From NCBI GenBank assembly GCA_965220955.1, contig CBDCRK010000023.1, forward strand, positions 1 through 64,000: a DNA stretch of 64,000 nt, written 5' to 3'. The notes below the pieces were generated by a model that was not told where the DNA came from, made no database searches, and saw only the letters and a list, made by a program, of their open reading frames with translations. Source of the DNA: CBDCRK01 sp965220955. GTDB taxonomy: Bacteria; Desulfobacterota; Binatia; Bin18; CBDCRK01. The position numbers and the translations under genes were made by a program. Positions 7,777-16,207 of this stretch are shown one piece after another; positions within the stretch are counted from its first letter, which is position 1; each line of letters begins with the position of its first letter.

Positions 7777-8406
7777 ATGCATGAGCACGATCATGAAACT
7801 CATGCTCCCATCACGGATGGGCATGAGCTGACGTATTACGAAAAGCGGGCGTTTGCCATTCAGTCTCTCCTAATCGAGAAAGGGATTATGACGGCCGACG
7901 AGATTCGGCGGGCGGTTGAAGATATGGATGCGCGGACTCCGGCCCAAGGTGCCAAGGTGATTGCCAGGGCCTGGGTGGACCCAACGTTTAAGGATCGCCT
8001 TCTTGCCAATGCCAAAGTGGCGATCGCTGAGTTGGGCATTGATATTGGCTCGCTCAGCACCCTGGTTGCCATTGAGAATACAGACAAAGAGCACAACGTG
8101 GTCGTGTGCACGCTTTGCTCCTGTTACCCCCGCTCCCTTCTGGGCTTACCACCGGATTGGTACAAGAGCCTCAACTACCGCTCACGGATTGTAGTCGATC
8201 CGCGAGGGGTCCTGGAAGAGTTTGGCCTAGAGCTGGACGCAGATGTTAAGGTGCGGGTCTACGATAGCACTGCGGATATGCGGTATCTAGTGATTCCAGC
8301 CTGTCCATCCGGGACAGAGGGTATGAGTGAGGAAGCACTGGCCAGCCTGGTTACCCGCGATAGCATGATTGGTGTTGCCAAAGCGCGTATGCCGGACACA
8401 CAATAG
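7777..8406 (+). CDS. Nitrile hydratase alpha subunit, cobalt type (or thiocyanate hydrolase gamma-like)
   Basis: A 209-residue metal-binding subunit. The claw motif VCTLCSCYPR puts ligands at Cys111, Cys114 and Cys116. The Thr after the first Cys is the cobalt-type form; the iron type has Ser. Cys114 and Cys116 are the ones oxidised to sulfinate and sulfenate in the family. DWYKSLNYRSRIVVDPR and EEFGL are also conserved. The first 16 residues carry five His, an unusual metal-grabbing tail. Residues 17-53 (LTYYEKRAFAIQSLLIEKGI) resemble the end of the beta-N chain. No P47K/CobW-type activator gene is in the window. Confidence 0.88.
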   Translation: MHEHDHETHAPITDGHELTYYEKRAFAIQSLLIEKGIMTADEIRRAVEDMDARTPAQGAKVIARAWVDPTFKDRLLANAKVAIAELGIDIGSLSTLVAIENTDKEHNVVVCTLCSCYPRSLLGLPPDWYKSLNYRSRIVVDPRGVLEEFGLELDADVKVRVYDSTADMRYLVIPACPSGTEGMSEEALASLVTRDSMIGVAKARMPDTQ

Positions 8407-8447
8407 GGTGTTGGGATTGCAACGCTGAGCTAAAGGAGAGCTAGACC

Positions 8448-9236
8448 ATGGGACGATTGCAAGGAAAAGTGGCGTTTATTACTGGAGCCGGCTCAGGCAT
8501 TGCCCGGGCAGCGGCTGGGCTCTTTACCCAGGAAGGGGCTAAGGTTGTGATTGCTGAGCTCAAGCCTGAACTGGGGCAAGCTAGCGAACGGCTGATTCGT
8601 GAGGCTGGGGGTGAGGCGACCTTTATTGAAACAGATGTGACTAAAGAAGAGAGCGTTAAGCGGGCTATTCAGGAAACCGTAGCTCATTATGGCAGGCTGG
8701 ACGTGCTCTACAACTGTGCTGGGGGATCAGTAGTAGAGGATACCAGAGTGACTGACGTGGACATGTGGGTGTGGGAGCATACCCAGTCTCTGGACCTGTT
8801 GGGGACTTTCCTCTGCTGTCGTCACGGTATCCCTGAGCTCATCAAGGCTGGTGGAGGAGGCGCCATTGTTAATATGTCCTCTGTGGCTGCCCTACGCGGG
8901 TCGTTTCCTGCCCACGTCTATGTGGCAGCTAAGGGCGGGATTATATCTCTTACCAAAGCTCTGGCGGGTGAATATGCCCAGAGCGGTATCCGGGTAAACG
9001 CCATCTGTCCAGGGGCAGTGATGAGCGAACGGGTGAAGCAGCGCTTTGGAGAGAATCCAGAGGCGCCAGCTTCTAGTCCTCGGGCGCAGGTTATCAAATC
9101 TCAGCTGAATCGATATCCGTTCTCTGTGGGCGAGCCTGAAGATATTGCCCACATTGCTCTGTTTTTGGCCTCAGATGAGGCGCGGATGATCAATGGAGCC
9201 GTTATCCCTGCGGACGGTGGGCTTTCGGCATATTAG
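8448..9236 (+). CDS. Short-chain dehydrogenase/reductase, copy 1
   Basis: A 262-residue classical SDR: an NAD(P)-dependent oxidoreductase acting on alcohols or ketones in the cytoplasm. The cofactor motif is TGAGSGIAR at 12-20, where Ala replaces the third Gly of the usual TGxxxGxG. The NNAG motif appears as YNCAG near 88-92. The catalytic set is Ser144/145, Tyr158 and Lys162 (YVAAK). ATG follows AAAGGAG. It is a close relative of the SDR at 11695-12480, and the two even share the first 20 codons almost base for base. The substrate is unknown. Confidence 0.9.
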   Translation: MGRLQGKVAFITGAGSGIARAAAGLFTQEGAKVVIAELKPELGQASERLIREAGGEATFIETDVTKEESVKRAIQETVAHYGRLDVLYNCAGGSVVEDTRVTDVDMWVWEHTQSLDLLGTFLCCRHGIPELIKAGGGGAIVNMSSVAALRGSFPAHVYVAAKGGIISLTKALAGEYAQSGIRVNAICPGAVMSERVKQRFGENPEAPASSPRAQVIKSQLNRYPFSVGEPEDIAHIALFLASDEARMINGAVIPADGGLSAY

Positions 9237-9276
9237 TATAGAGCGGCGTAAGCAATCCGCTGGTTTCGTGATGTTC

Positions 9277-9343
9277 TGTAGGGGCAGATCCCGGTGCCTG
9301 CCCATTCCCAGGGCAACCACAAGGGGTTGCCCCTAGAGCCTTG
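9277..9343. repeat. Intergenic palindromic repeat (TAGGGGCA ends)
   Basis: An element bounded by TAGGGGCA and TGCCCCTA, with an inner inverted repeat GGGCAACC...GGTTGCCC. Short elements of this composition are widespread between genes in several uncultured bacterial genomes. It lies between convergent genes and could act as a bidirectional terminator. Confidence 0.5.
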
Positions 9344-10418
9344 CTGTCTGAGCTACTGCGTGGGCAGTCTCAGCTGACATAAGGGCCCGCTGGTTAAAGT
9401 CATGCAAACGCTCGTCCTGTAGCTGTCCATTCCGATAAAGTACAAAGAGTTGCATAGCCACAATGGCTGTCTTCCACAACGCAAATGTCTCGTAAAAAGA
9501 GATTGCACTCACATCCCGCCCACTCTGTTCAGCATAACGTTGGACAAGTTCAGCTCGGGTATAAAATCCGGGTAGGGTCCCGGGCATCTGAGAAAACTCA
9601 AGATGCTCGGGTGCATCGCCGGCTTGGCTCCAGTAGTTGAGGAGTAAACCAAGATCAATGAGGGGATCGCCGAGCGTGCACTGGTCCCAATCGAATATCG
9701 CTAAAATACGACTGATATCTGTTGGATCGACCATCATATTGTCGAGCTTATAGTCATTATGAAGCAGGGTTGGAGCCTGAGATCGAGGCAGATGGGCCAG
9801 TAACCAGCGTCCGAGCTCATCGAGCAAGGGAGTATCCTCGACTTTGGCACGTTCCCAGCGTCTGATCCAGTTATTGACCTGACGTTCGACAAAACCTTCA
9901 GGTTTGCCCAGAGTTGCCAGGCCGACGGCTCTATAATCGACTGCGTGCAGAGCTACGAGGGTATCAATCATTGCCTCGCTCAAGCGGCGGTATAGGTCCG
10001 GGCGGTTGAGGTATTCAGGGGGCATATCCTTGTGAATTACTAGGCCGCGCCGGCGTTCCATCACAAAGAATGGGGCACCCAGCACGCTGGCATCGTTACA
10101 ATACAGAAAGGGTCGGGGGGCTGGTGGGAACACGGGCCAAAGGGCTGATAGCGCGCGAAACTCACGCCCCATGTCGTAGGCGCCCGCAGCCAAAGGGCCG
10201 CTTGGCGGGCGACGTAAGGCATATTCCTGTGTCCCAAAGCGTACAAGATAGGTCAGATTTGCATGCCCACCAGCAAACTGTATGACCTCAAGAGGGCCAT
10301 CGGTGTTTGGCAAACGGTCGCGTAAAAAACTGCTTACCACATTAAGATCAAGGGTTGCCTCGGGGCGAACGGGGATGGTTTCAGGTTCGGTCCAACCGGG
10401 TGGGGTATTATTCATCAT
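9333..10418 (-). CDS. Aminoglycoside-phosphotransferase-like kinase (ACAD10/11 N-terminal type)
   Basis: A protein of about 361 residues with the APH fold. It shows VIQFAGGHANLTYLVRF (nucleotide loop), EYALRRPPSG with the conserved basic residues, the Brenner-type catalytic loop LLHNDYKLDNMM and the metal motif FDWDQCTLGDPLIDLG. Relatives in catabolic bacteria phosphorylate hydroxyacyl substrates or act beside acyl-CoA dehydrogenases, as the kinase domain of ACAD10/11 does. I chose the ATG at 10418; the upstream TTG start at 10436 has no better support. A GAGGT...ACCTC palindrome overlaps the leader. The substrate is unknown. Confidence 0.85.
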   Translation of the reverse strand: MMNNTPPGWTEPETIPVRPEATLDLNVVSSFLRDRLPNTDGPLEVIQFAGGHANLTYLVRFGTQEYALRRPPSGPLAAGAYDMGREFRALSALWPVFPPAPRPFLYCNDASVLGAPFFVMERRRGLVIHKDMPPEYLNRPDLYRRLSEAMIDTLVALHAVDYRAVGLATLGKPEGFVERQVNNWIRRWERAKVEDTPLLDELGRWLLAHLPRSQAPTLLHNDYKLDNMMVDPTDISRILAIFDWDQCTLGDPLIDLGLLLNYWSQAGDAPEHLEFSQMPGTLPGFYTRAELVQRYAEQSGRDVSAISFYETFALWKTAIVAMQLFVLYRNGQLQDERLHDFNQRALMSAETAHAVAQTARL

Positions 10419-10436
10419 TAGGAGGTTATACCTCAA

Positions 10437-10823
10437 AGATACCGTTAGGGCCAGATTTGGGATTCTGGGAGTAAGCGTAGAAAAAACATTGCTAGTTAAT
10501 AACCCCTTATTGTATAAAGAGTTCTTCCTGCTCTCTGAAGAGCCTCAACTACGCATCTTTAGTTGCATGTCTGCTCCATGGCAAATAGTATCATCGCCTC
10601 ATATTAAGGATAGCAATCCACAAGCCATTGCTTTTTAGGCTTTTTCGCTAGACCATATCCCAAACTCTATCTAGCAAGAGGAGAGAGGGCGAGATGTCTT
10701 TTCTCCTAGCGACAGAAAATGTTCATTGACTTCCCGAACCACAAGTAGGGAGATTTTTTCGGGTCAGCGTGTACCTCAAATGCATTATAATATAATATAG
10801 AGAAACGGGAGAGACGTTGAGTT
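10437..10823. other. Intergenic region, AT-rich
   Basis: This 390-base gap between divergent genes contains no convincing gene. Its right end holds the promoter-like repeats at 10786-10796 that precede the antitoxin gene. Confidence 0.5.
10786..10796 (+). promoter_or_regulatory. Overlapping -10 boxes of the toxin-antitoxin operon
   Basis: Two overlapping TATAAT hexamers (10786-10791 and 10791-10796) lie 28-38 nt before the antitoxin ATG. There is no good -35 box at 16-18 nt. This is typical of a regulated or activator-dependent promoter, but it may be chance in AT-rich DNA. Confidence 0.35.
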
Positions 10824-11126
10824 ATGGCAATAGACCCAAATGAATTAAGCCCAAAAGCCTTAGAGGCACTGACCGATCTTGCTGAAGACAGCAGAAAGAA
10901 CGGCAAAGAACTCGATGCAACTTTGCGCGAGCTAGTAGACAAGCAGCTCAAGCGCCGCGAAGTCGATGAAGACACCGAGCTTATCGCTCATTGTGCCCAG
11001 GAGCTGCAAGAAATTGAGGCAGAACTTGGGCCGGAGGCGCTGACGATTGAAGAGGCACGCCGAATTCTCTCCAAAGTACCAGGCTCCATGGCCGATGATA
11101 TTATCCAGGACCGCGGCAACCGTTAA
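10824..11126 (+). CDS. Putative antitoxin of a PIN toxin pair
   Basis: A 100-residue, acidic, mostly helical protein (SPKALEALTDLAEDSRKNGK; LRELVDKQLKRREVDEDTEL). Its stop codon directly abuts the ATG of a PIN-domain gene, the usual antitoxin-toxin layout. The N-terminal 40 residues look like a short DNA-binding or dimerising segment, but the family cannot be named. Antitoxins of this kind block the toxin's RNase site and repress their own promoter. The assignment rests on context. Confidence 0.6.
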   Translation: MAIDPNELSPKALEALTDLAEDSRKNGKELDATLRELVDKQLKRREVDEDTELIAHCAQELQEIEAELGPEALTIEEARRILSKVPGSMADDIIQDRGNR

Positions 11127-11447
11127 ATGCCGATCTACTACCTTGATTCCAGCGCGTTCATTAAAAATTATCATCCTGAGGAAGGCTCTGAGGAAGTGCA
11201 GCGGATCGTCAATGAGCCTGACTCTCTGCGTATCATTTCTCGCCTGAGCGTTCTCGAAGCGCAACGAGCTTTTGCCCTGCGAGCCCGCAAGACAAACATA
11301 AAAGCTGAAGAGCTTAAAACTCTACGCGGGACCTTCTTTCGCGATCTCATGCAGCGGCGCTTTCGTGTCGAGCGGCTTAGGGATTTTCACTATCACACTG
11401 CTGTTCGGTTAGTCCTCAAGTATTGGCCAGAGCGTAAGCTGCCCTAA
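11127..11447 (+). pseudogene. PIN-domain toxin, truncated (VapC-like)
   Basis: A 106-residue protein that opens like VapC-type RNases: YYLDSSAFIKNYHPEEGS with catalytic Asp7, and SVLEAQRAFALRAR with the second acid. Full PIN domains run to 130-150 residues and end with a TLDALQLA-type motif carrying the third metal-binding Asp. Here the frame stops (TAA) right after YWPERKLP, just where that motif should begin. The protein is thus probably inactive as an RNase, leaving the antitoxin as a possible solitary regulator. A sequencing error at the stop is possible. Confidence 0.65.
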
Positions 11448-11694
11448 TCTACTCTTATTCCTCTCTCTTTATTCCAAACTCTGTTTGCTCTTGTACTGTT
11501 ATCCCTGATAATGTATCTTACCTCTCCTTTGTATTAGCCTTTTAAAGCCATGCCGCAGTATACCCCTATCGAATAGGCTCAAGATCTCAGGTATGAGACA
11601 TGGACTTGTTCCAGAAAGCAAAAGGATTGCTTTTGCCTAGTTGATAAGAAGCTATGTGCTGGCAGGTAAACTTAAGCTAAAGGAGGGTTAAAAC

Positions 11695-12480
11695 ATGGGA
11701 CGATTGCAAGGAAAAGTAGCATTTATTACCGGAGCGGGTTCAGGCATTGCCCGGGTAGCCACCCGGCTCTTTACCCAAGAAGGGGCTAAGGTTGTGATTG
11801 CTGAGCTCAAGCCTGAGCTGGGACAGGCCAGTGAGCAGGAGGTCCGTGAGTCTGGGGGTGATGCCACCTTTATCGAAACGAATGTGACTAAAGAGGAGAG
11901 TGTCAAGCAAGCCATCCAGGAAACCGTAGATCATTACGGCAAACTGGATATTCTCTACAACTGTGCCGGAGGGTCGATTGTAGAGGATGCTAAAGTGACT
12001 GATGTAGAGATGTGGGTCTGGGAGCATACCCAATCCTTAGACCTGAAGGGGACTTTTCTCTGCTGTCGCCACGGTATTCCCGAGCTCATCAAGGCTGGTG
12101 GAGGGTCCATTGTGAATATGTCTTCCGTGGTTGCGCTACGGGGGTCATTCCCTGTCCACATCTACACGGCTGCTAAGGGTGGTATTATCTCTTTAACCAG
12201 ATCTCTGGCCGGTGAGTATAGCCAAAACGGCATCCGATCGAACGCGATATGTCCAGGGGTGGTGCTGACTGAACGGGTAAGACAGCGCTTCGGAGAAAAT
12301 TTGGAAGGAGCGGCTCCCACTGCCCAGGGGCAGGCTATTCAAGGCCAGCTTAAGCGTTATCCCTTTGCCACCGGGCAGCCTGAAGATATTGCCAACGTTG
12401 CCCTGTTTTTGGCTTCAGATGAATCGCGCATGATCAATGGAGCTGTGATTGCTGCGGACGGGGGACTATCCGCGTACTAA
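11695..12480 (+). CDS. Short-chain dehydrogenase/reductase, copy 2
   Basis: A 261-residue paralogue of the SDR at 8448-9236, with long identical stretches and the same variant cofactor motif TGAGSGIAR. It also keeps YNCAG and the Tyr157/Lys161 pair (YTAAK). One Gly is lost in the GGGG run and the C-terminal half diverges most. The ribosome-binding site AAAGGAGG is stronger than in copy 1. Both copies likely act on related alcohol/ketone substrates with NAD(P). A duplication of this gene, separated by the kinase and the toxin-antitoxin pair, is the simplest explanation. Confidence 0.9.
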   Translation: MGRLQGKVAFITGAGSGIARVATRLFTQEGAKVVIAELKPELGQASEQEVRESGGDATFIETNVTKEESVKQAIQETVDHYGKLDILYNCAGGSIVEDAKVTDVEMWVWEHTQSLDLKGTFLCCRHGIPELIKAGGGSIVNMSSVVALRGSFPVHIYTAAKGGIISLTRSLAGEYSQNGIRSNAICPGVVLTERVRQRFGENLEGAAPTAQGQAIQGQLKRYPFATGQPEDIANVALFLASDESRMINGAVIAADGGLSAY

Positions 12481-12535
12481 AACTTATTTTGAAACCTATG
12501 AGGAAGGGCACAGCGCGCCGTGCCCCTACTCCTCT

Positions 12536-13810
12536 TTAAATCACCCGCTCGGTTTTGAGCCTCTCGATATCCTGGGGCGTATAGCCCACCTTCAGGAGAA
12601 CCTCCTCGGTCTGCTCCCCAAGCTGTGGAGCAGGAGTACGGATACTACCAGGAGTTTTTTCTAGCTTGATCGGAATGCCAATGACTTTAATGGGGCCGGC
12701 AACGGGGTGCTCTTGGGTCACCACCATATTGTTAATGGATACCTGAGAATCGGCGAACAATTCTTTGTAAGTATAAACCGGCCCACATAGGACGTCGTGT
12801 TCCCTAAGAAGCTTGAGCCACGCGGTGGCCGGTTTCTGCCGAAATCGCTCTTCAAGCAGAACAACCAGTACCTTTCTATTCTCTGTCCGGCTCTCGCGGG
12901 AGACAAAGCGGGGGTCACCAAGCAAATCCTGAAAGTCCGGTACTCGGCATAGCCGCTGCCACCATTCTTCCATCGGAGCACTTACCGTAATAGCACCTTC
13001 CTGCGTTTCAAAAACCTGATAAGGCGGAGGCACAAAGCCGTGCCCATTGCCCCCTTTCTTGGGCAGTATACCGGTATTTAGGTAGGTTGTTGCTTCTATG
13101 GACTGCAGTGCTAGCAGGCTATCCAAAAGAGAGATATCGATCTTCTGACCACAACCAAGGCGTTCTCTGGCCATGAGGGCAATAGCAATCCCGTAGGCGG
13201 CGTGAAAAGCGCCGAGCATATCGGCAACAAAAGTCCCTACGGTGGTGGGAGGTCCTCCTTCCCAGCCGGTCAGGCTAATGATGCCGGAGACTCCCTGGAT
13301 TAAAAGATCCTGTCCGGGTTTGTCTCGGTGTGGCCCATCAGGTCCATAGCCAGAAATGGAGCAGTATAAAATCTGTGGATTCAGGTGGCTCAGAGTTTTG
13401 TAGCCCAGCCCCATACCGTCGGCAGCGCCTGGACGAAAATTTTCTATAAAGACATCGGCTGTTTGTACAAGCTTGTGGACGATCTCCCGGCCCTCTGTCT
13501 TTTTAAAGTCAACCGCCAGGCTTTTTTTATTGCGGTTCCTGGCTAGGAAGAAGAGGCTTTCTCCTTTAAGTGCTTTACTCCCGCCACTTCTTACCGGGTC
13601 TCCCCCCTCCCTGGGTTCAACCTTAATGACTTCTGCGCCCATGTCGGCAAGCATCTGCGTGCAAAACGGACCCGCAAGAAAACGGGAAAGGTCGATTATG
13701 CGAATCCCTGCCAGGGGAAGGGAAGTCACGGCTCTCTCTTGCTCCGCCTTTTGAGCTTTAAGTCGCGACAGTTCCCTTTCGAGTTGTTCGATTTGCTGCT
13801 CAAGATCCAT
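12536..13810 (-). CDS. Class III CoA-transferase (CaiB/BaiF) with N-terminal coiled coil
   Basis: A 424-residue enzyme that moves CoA between carboxylic acids. Family features are IRIIDLSRFLAGPFCTQMLA, DMGAEVIKVEPREGGDPVR, NRNKKSLAVDFK, and the region around PGQDLLIQGVSG, where the Asp is the catalytic residue that forms the aspartyl-CoA intermediate. The chosen ATG (13810) has AAGGAG upstream and yields an extra first 30 residues (MDLEQQIEQLERELSRLKAQ) that form a coiled coil. This is unusual for the family and may mediate assembly. The acid substrate is unknown; the neighbouring genes do not settle it. Confidence 0.9.
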   Translation of the reverse strand: MDLEQQIEQLERELSRLKAQKAEQERAVTSLPLAGIRIIDLSRFLAGPFCTQMLADMGAEVIKVEPREGGDPVRSGGSKALKGESLFFLARNRNKKSLAVDFKKTEGREIVHKLVQTADVFIENFRPGAADGMGLGYKTLSHLNPQILYCSISGYGPDGPHRDKPGQDLLIQGVSGIISLTGWEGGPPTTVGTFVADMLGAFHAAYGIAIALMARERLGCGQKIDISLLDSLLALQSIEATTYLNTGILPKKGGNGHGFVPPPYQVFETQEGAITVSAPMEEWWQRLCRVPDFQDLLGDPRFVSRESRTENRKVLVVLLEERFRQKPATAWLKLLREHDVLCGPVYTYKELFADSQVSINNMVVTQEHPVAGPIKVIGIPIKLEKTPGSIRTPAPQLGEQTEEVLLKVGYTPQDIERLKTERVI

Positions 13811-13942
13811 ATTATTCTCCTTAGAACTCGAATCTTTACCACACCATGTAAAGCTGGGAAAGCAGAGGATTTCTGGTCTCTTGTTAGGGGCAACCTTAAA
13901 GCCCCTCACAGAATAGACCCTTCTGGGTGCTGCTGCCGGACT

Positions 13943-14023
13943 AAAATCCCCCCTGCGCTACGCACTTCCCCTCCCCCCTTTGTCAAAGGGGCGGCCCGCG
14001 TAGAAGGATTGAGGGGGGATTTT
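13943..14023. repeat. REP-like intergenic palindrome
   Basis: AAAATCCCCCCT (13943-13954) and its inverse AGGGGGGATTTT (14012-14023) flank an inner palindrome CCCCTTTGTCAAAGGGG (13975-13991). This is a compact repetitive extragenic element between divergent genes. Confidence 0.5.
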
Positions 14024-14183
14024 CTTTGCCCAGTAGTGAGTTGTTGGCCTCGTTTGTCATTATGTTGCAGACTCTTATGAGAGACAGAGTCCTATGCTAA
14101 AGGTGTTTAGCTTTTTGCTTCGAGATCAGGTAGAATACGCAGGTTTTAACCGCAAAGAGAAAATTGTTCCTTCTGGAGGACTG

Positions 14184-15353
14184 ATGAACGGCATGAATAA
14201 ACGAGCCCTAGCACTACTGAGTCTAGGGCACCTGATGGTTGACTTCAACACGGGGGCCCTGCCCTCGCTTCTGCCCTTTCTTAAGCATACCTTTGAGCTT
14301 TCCTATACTAGGACGGCTGTCCTGATGCTGGTTTTCAGCCTGGCCTCTTCTTTTATCCAGCCCGTTTTTGGCTATCTCTCTGATCGTAGCGCTCGAGGTT
14401 GGCTTCTACCCGTGGGGATTTTGGCCTCTACAGTAGGCATGGCAGGCCTCGGTCTTGCACCCAGCTACCTTATAGTCCTTTCCCTGGTTCTAATCAGTGG
14501 CATTGGCATTGCTAGCTATCACCCTGAGGGATACAAAGCTGCCTATCTTTCTACCGGCGCAAAGAAAGCCACCGGCGTCTCGATCTTTTCTGTGGGTGGT
14601 AATATTGGCTACGGGCTAGGACCACTTTTTATTACTCTTTGCCTTGTCTACTTCGGTCAAAAGGGGTTGCTTCTACTCTGTGTTCCCGGGTTCATAGTTG
14701 GAGGTCTTTTTCTCTGGTCGCTTTCTTGGTTATCCAGCTTCAAACCGCTAACAATGGAATCGAAGAAGAAGACGCCGTTGACCCGCCAAGACTTAGTTCC
14801 CCTTACCCTAGTCCTGGCCGTGGTAACACTGGGAGCTTGGGTGCATTCAGGGTTAGTGGCCTTTATTCCCCTCTACTATGATGCTCTGGGTGAGAGCACA
14901 CTCGGGATAGGAAGGCTCCTGTCTCTCTTTATCATTTCTGGTGCTGTGGGAACGCTAATTGGTGGGCCGATTTCGGACCGCATTGGCCACAGGCGATTCT
15001 TGGTCTTGGTTCTAGCGCCGCTCTGCCCGCTAGTCATGCTCTTTTTGCGTTCAGATGGTCTCATGGGCGTAGGCCTGCTGGTTCTTATGGGCATGTGTCT
15101 ATCACCCATGTTTACGGTGTCTTTGGTAATTGCCCAGGGAATGATGAAAGAGCGGTTGGGAATGACGGCCGGACTGATGACTGGCCTGGGGATTGGCGCT
15201 GGGGGTTTAGGGGTAACCTTGCTGGGGTCGATTGCCGACTACTGGGGAGTGGGAACTACCATGCAGGTCATCAGCTTTCTGCCACTGCTCCCCTGGGGCT
15301 TTGCTTTGCTGCTTCCTACCGCTACCCCACAACTGCAAGAAGCTACAGCGTAG
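14184..15353 (+). CDS. MFS efflux transporter, fosmidomycin-resistance (Fsr) type
   Basis: An inner-membrane major facilitator of 389 residues with 12 hydrophobic helices. MVDFNTGALPSLLPFLK at the start, the IGIASYHPEGYKAA motif in helix 4-5 and VGGNIGYGLGPL are typical of Fsr-type drug/proton antiporters. A loop GGPISDRIGHRR follows helix 8. ATG at 14184 sits behind GGAGG; upstream in-frame ATG 14094 lacks such a site and adds a non-homologous tail. It probably expels a small amphipathic compound; the substrate is not deducible. Confidence 0.88.
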   Translation: MNGMNKRALALLSLGHLMVDFNTGALPSLLPFLKHTFELSYTRTAVLMLVFSLASSFIQPVFGYLSDRSARGWLLPVGILASTVGMAGLGLAPSYLIVLSLVLISGIGIASYHPEGYKAAYLSTGAKKATGVSIFSVGGNIGYGLGPLFITLCLVYFGQKGLLLLCVPGFIVGGLFLWSLSWLSSFKPLTMESKKKTPLTRQDLVPLTLVLAVVTLGAWVHSGLVAFIPLYYDALGESTLGIGRLLSLFIISGAVGTLIGGPISDRIGHRRFLVLVLAPLCPLVMLFLRSDGLMGVGLLVLMGMCLSPMFTVSLVIAQGMMKERLGMTAGLMTGLGIGAGGLGVTLLGSIADYWGVGTTMQVISFLPLLPWGFALLLPTATPQLQEATA

Positions 15354-15578
15354 GAGTGCCCTTGTCTAGTCAACCGAAGGAACCTGGAAGTGAAGGACTC
15401 ACACAGCTCTCCTTTAGAGATCTGTACACTTGCCATAGACTCTCCTTTTTCTCATGCAAAGTTTTGCGGGCTGTTCAAAGGAACCTTGCTTCCATAGTTT
15501 GCTTTTCCGATATGCTCGGCTTTATTCCCTTCAATGTCGAGAGCAGGAAGAGCTTGAACTGAGGGGTAACGTTCACGC

Positions 15579-15986
15579 TTACTCGGGTTGAAATTTGACC
15601 AGTGTCATCTCTGGAGTGACATCGTCAAAGTAGACCTTAACTGGCATGCCAACCTTCACCTCTGAGGGCTTGCAACCCACAATGTTGCTAGTCATATGTG
15701 GGCCCTCGGCCAGCTCGACAATGGCAATGGTGTAGGGCACATCCTCTGCGAATGCTGGATGAGTAGGGGTCTCGGCAATAGTATAGGAATACACTGTGCC
15801 CTTGCCTGACACGGTCACCCATTCCAGATCCGACAATAAATCCTGGGGACAAAGCGTACGCGGATAGTAGATATAAGCCCCGCAGCTTTTGCAGCGTTGC
15901 AGCTTCAGCTCATGTTTTTTCGCCGCTTCCCAAAACGGCTGTGAGACTGCGCTGGGACGGGGGAGGGGTTTGTTATAATCTGCCAT
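15579..15986 (-). CDS. DUF35 OB-fold protein with incomplete zinc ribbon
   Basis: A 135-residue OB-fold acyl-CoA-associated protein (DUF35/ChsH2-like). The N-terminal helix (SQPFWEAAKKHELKLQRCKS) leads into a rubredoxin-like zinc ribbon, then VSGKGTVYSYTIAETPTHP and the OB strand MPVKVYFDDVT. Only three of the four zinc Cys are seen (C-K-S-C ... L-C-P-Q-D); the last Cys is replaced. DUF35 proteins normally pair with a thiolase-like or hydratase partner, yet none is adjacent here, unlike the paralogue at 47766-48182. It may work with a distant partner. Confidence 0.85.
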   Translation of the reverse strand: MADYNKPLPRPSAVSQPFWEAAKKHELKLQRCKSCGAYIYYPRTLCPQDLLSDLEWVTVSGKGTVYSYTIAETPTHPAFAEDVPYTIAIVELAEGPHMTSNIVGCKPSEVKVGMPVKVYFDDVTPEMTLVKFQPE

Positions 15987-16207
15987 AACGGGTTCCTCCT
16001 TACACAGATAATAAAAGCCCAGCCGTTGGACGACAAAGGTGTTTCTGTTCCCAACTGCTTTTATTTAAGCATTGTTGCCGGTCAGCCCCTAGCTTTAGTG
16101 ACCCACTTTAGTGACCCATACTTCCTATAGCCCCCCGAGAATCGACAGCAGGGTCAAGCCCGGCCATAACAATGGGCTTGGTGGAGACAAAGAAAACGAA
16201 AACCAAG

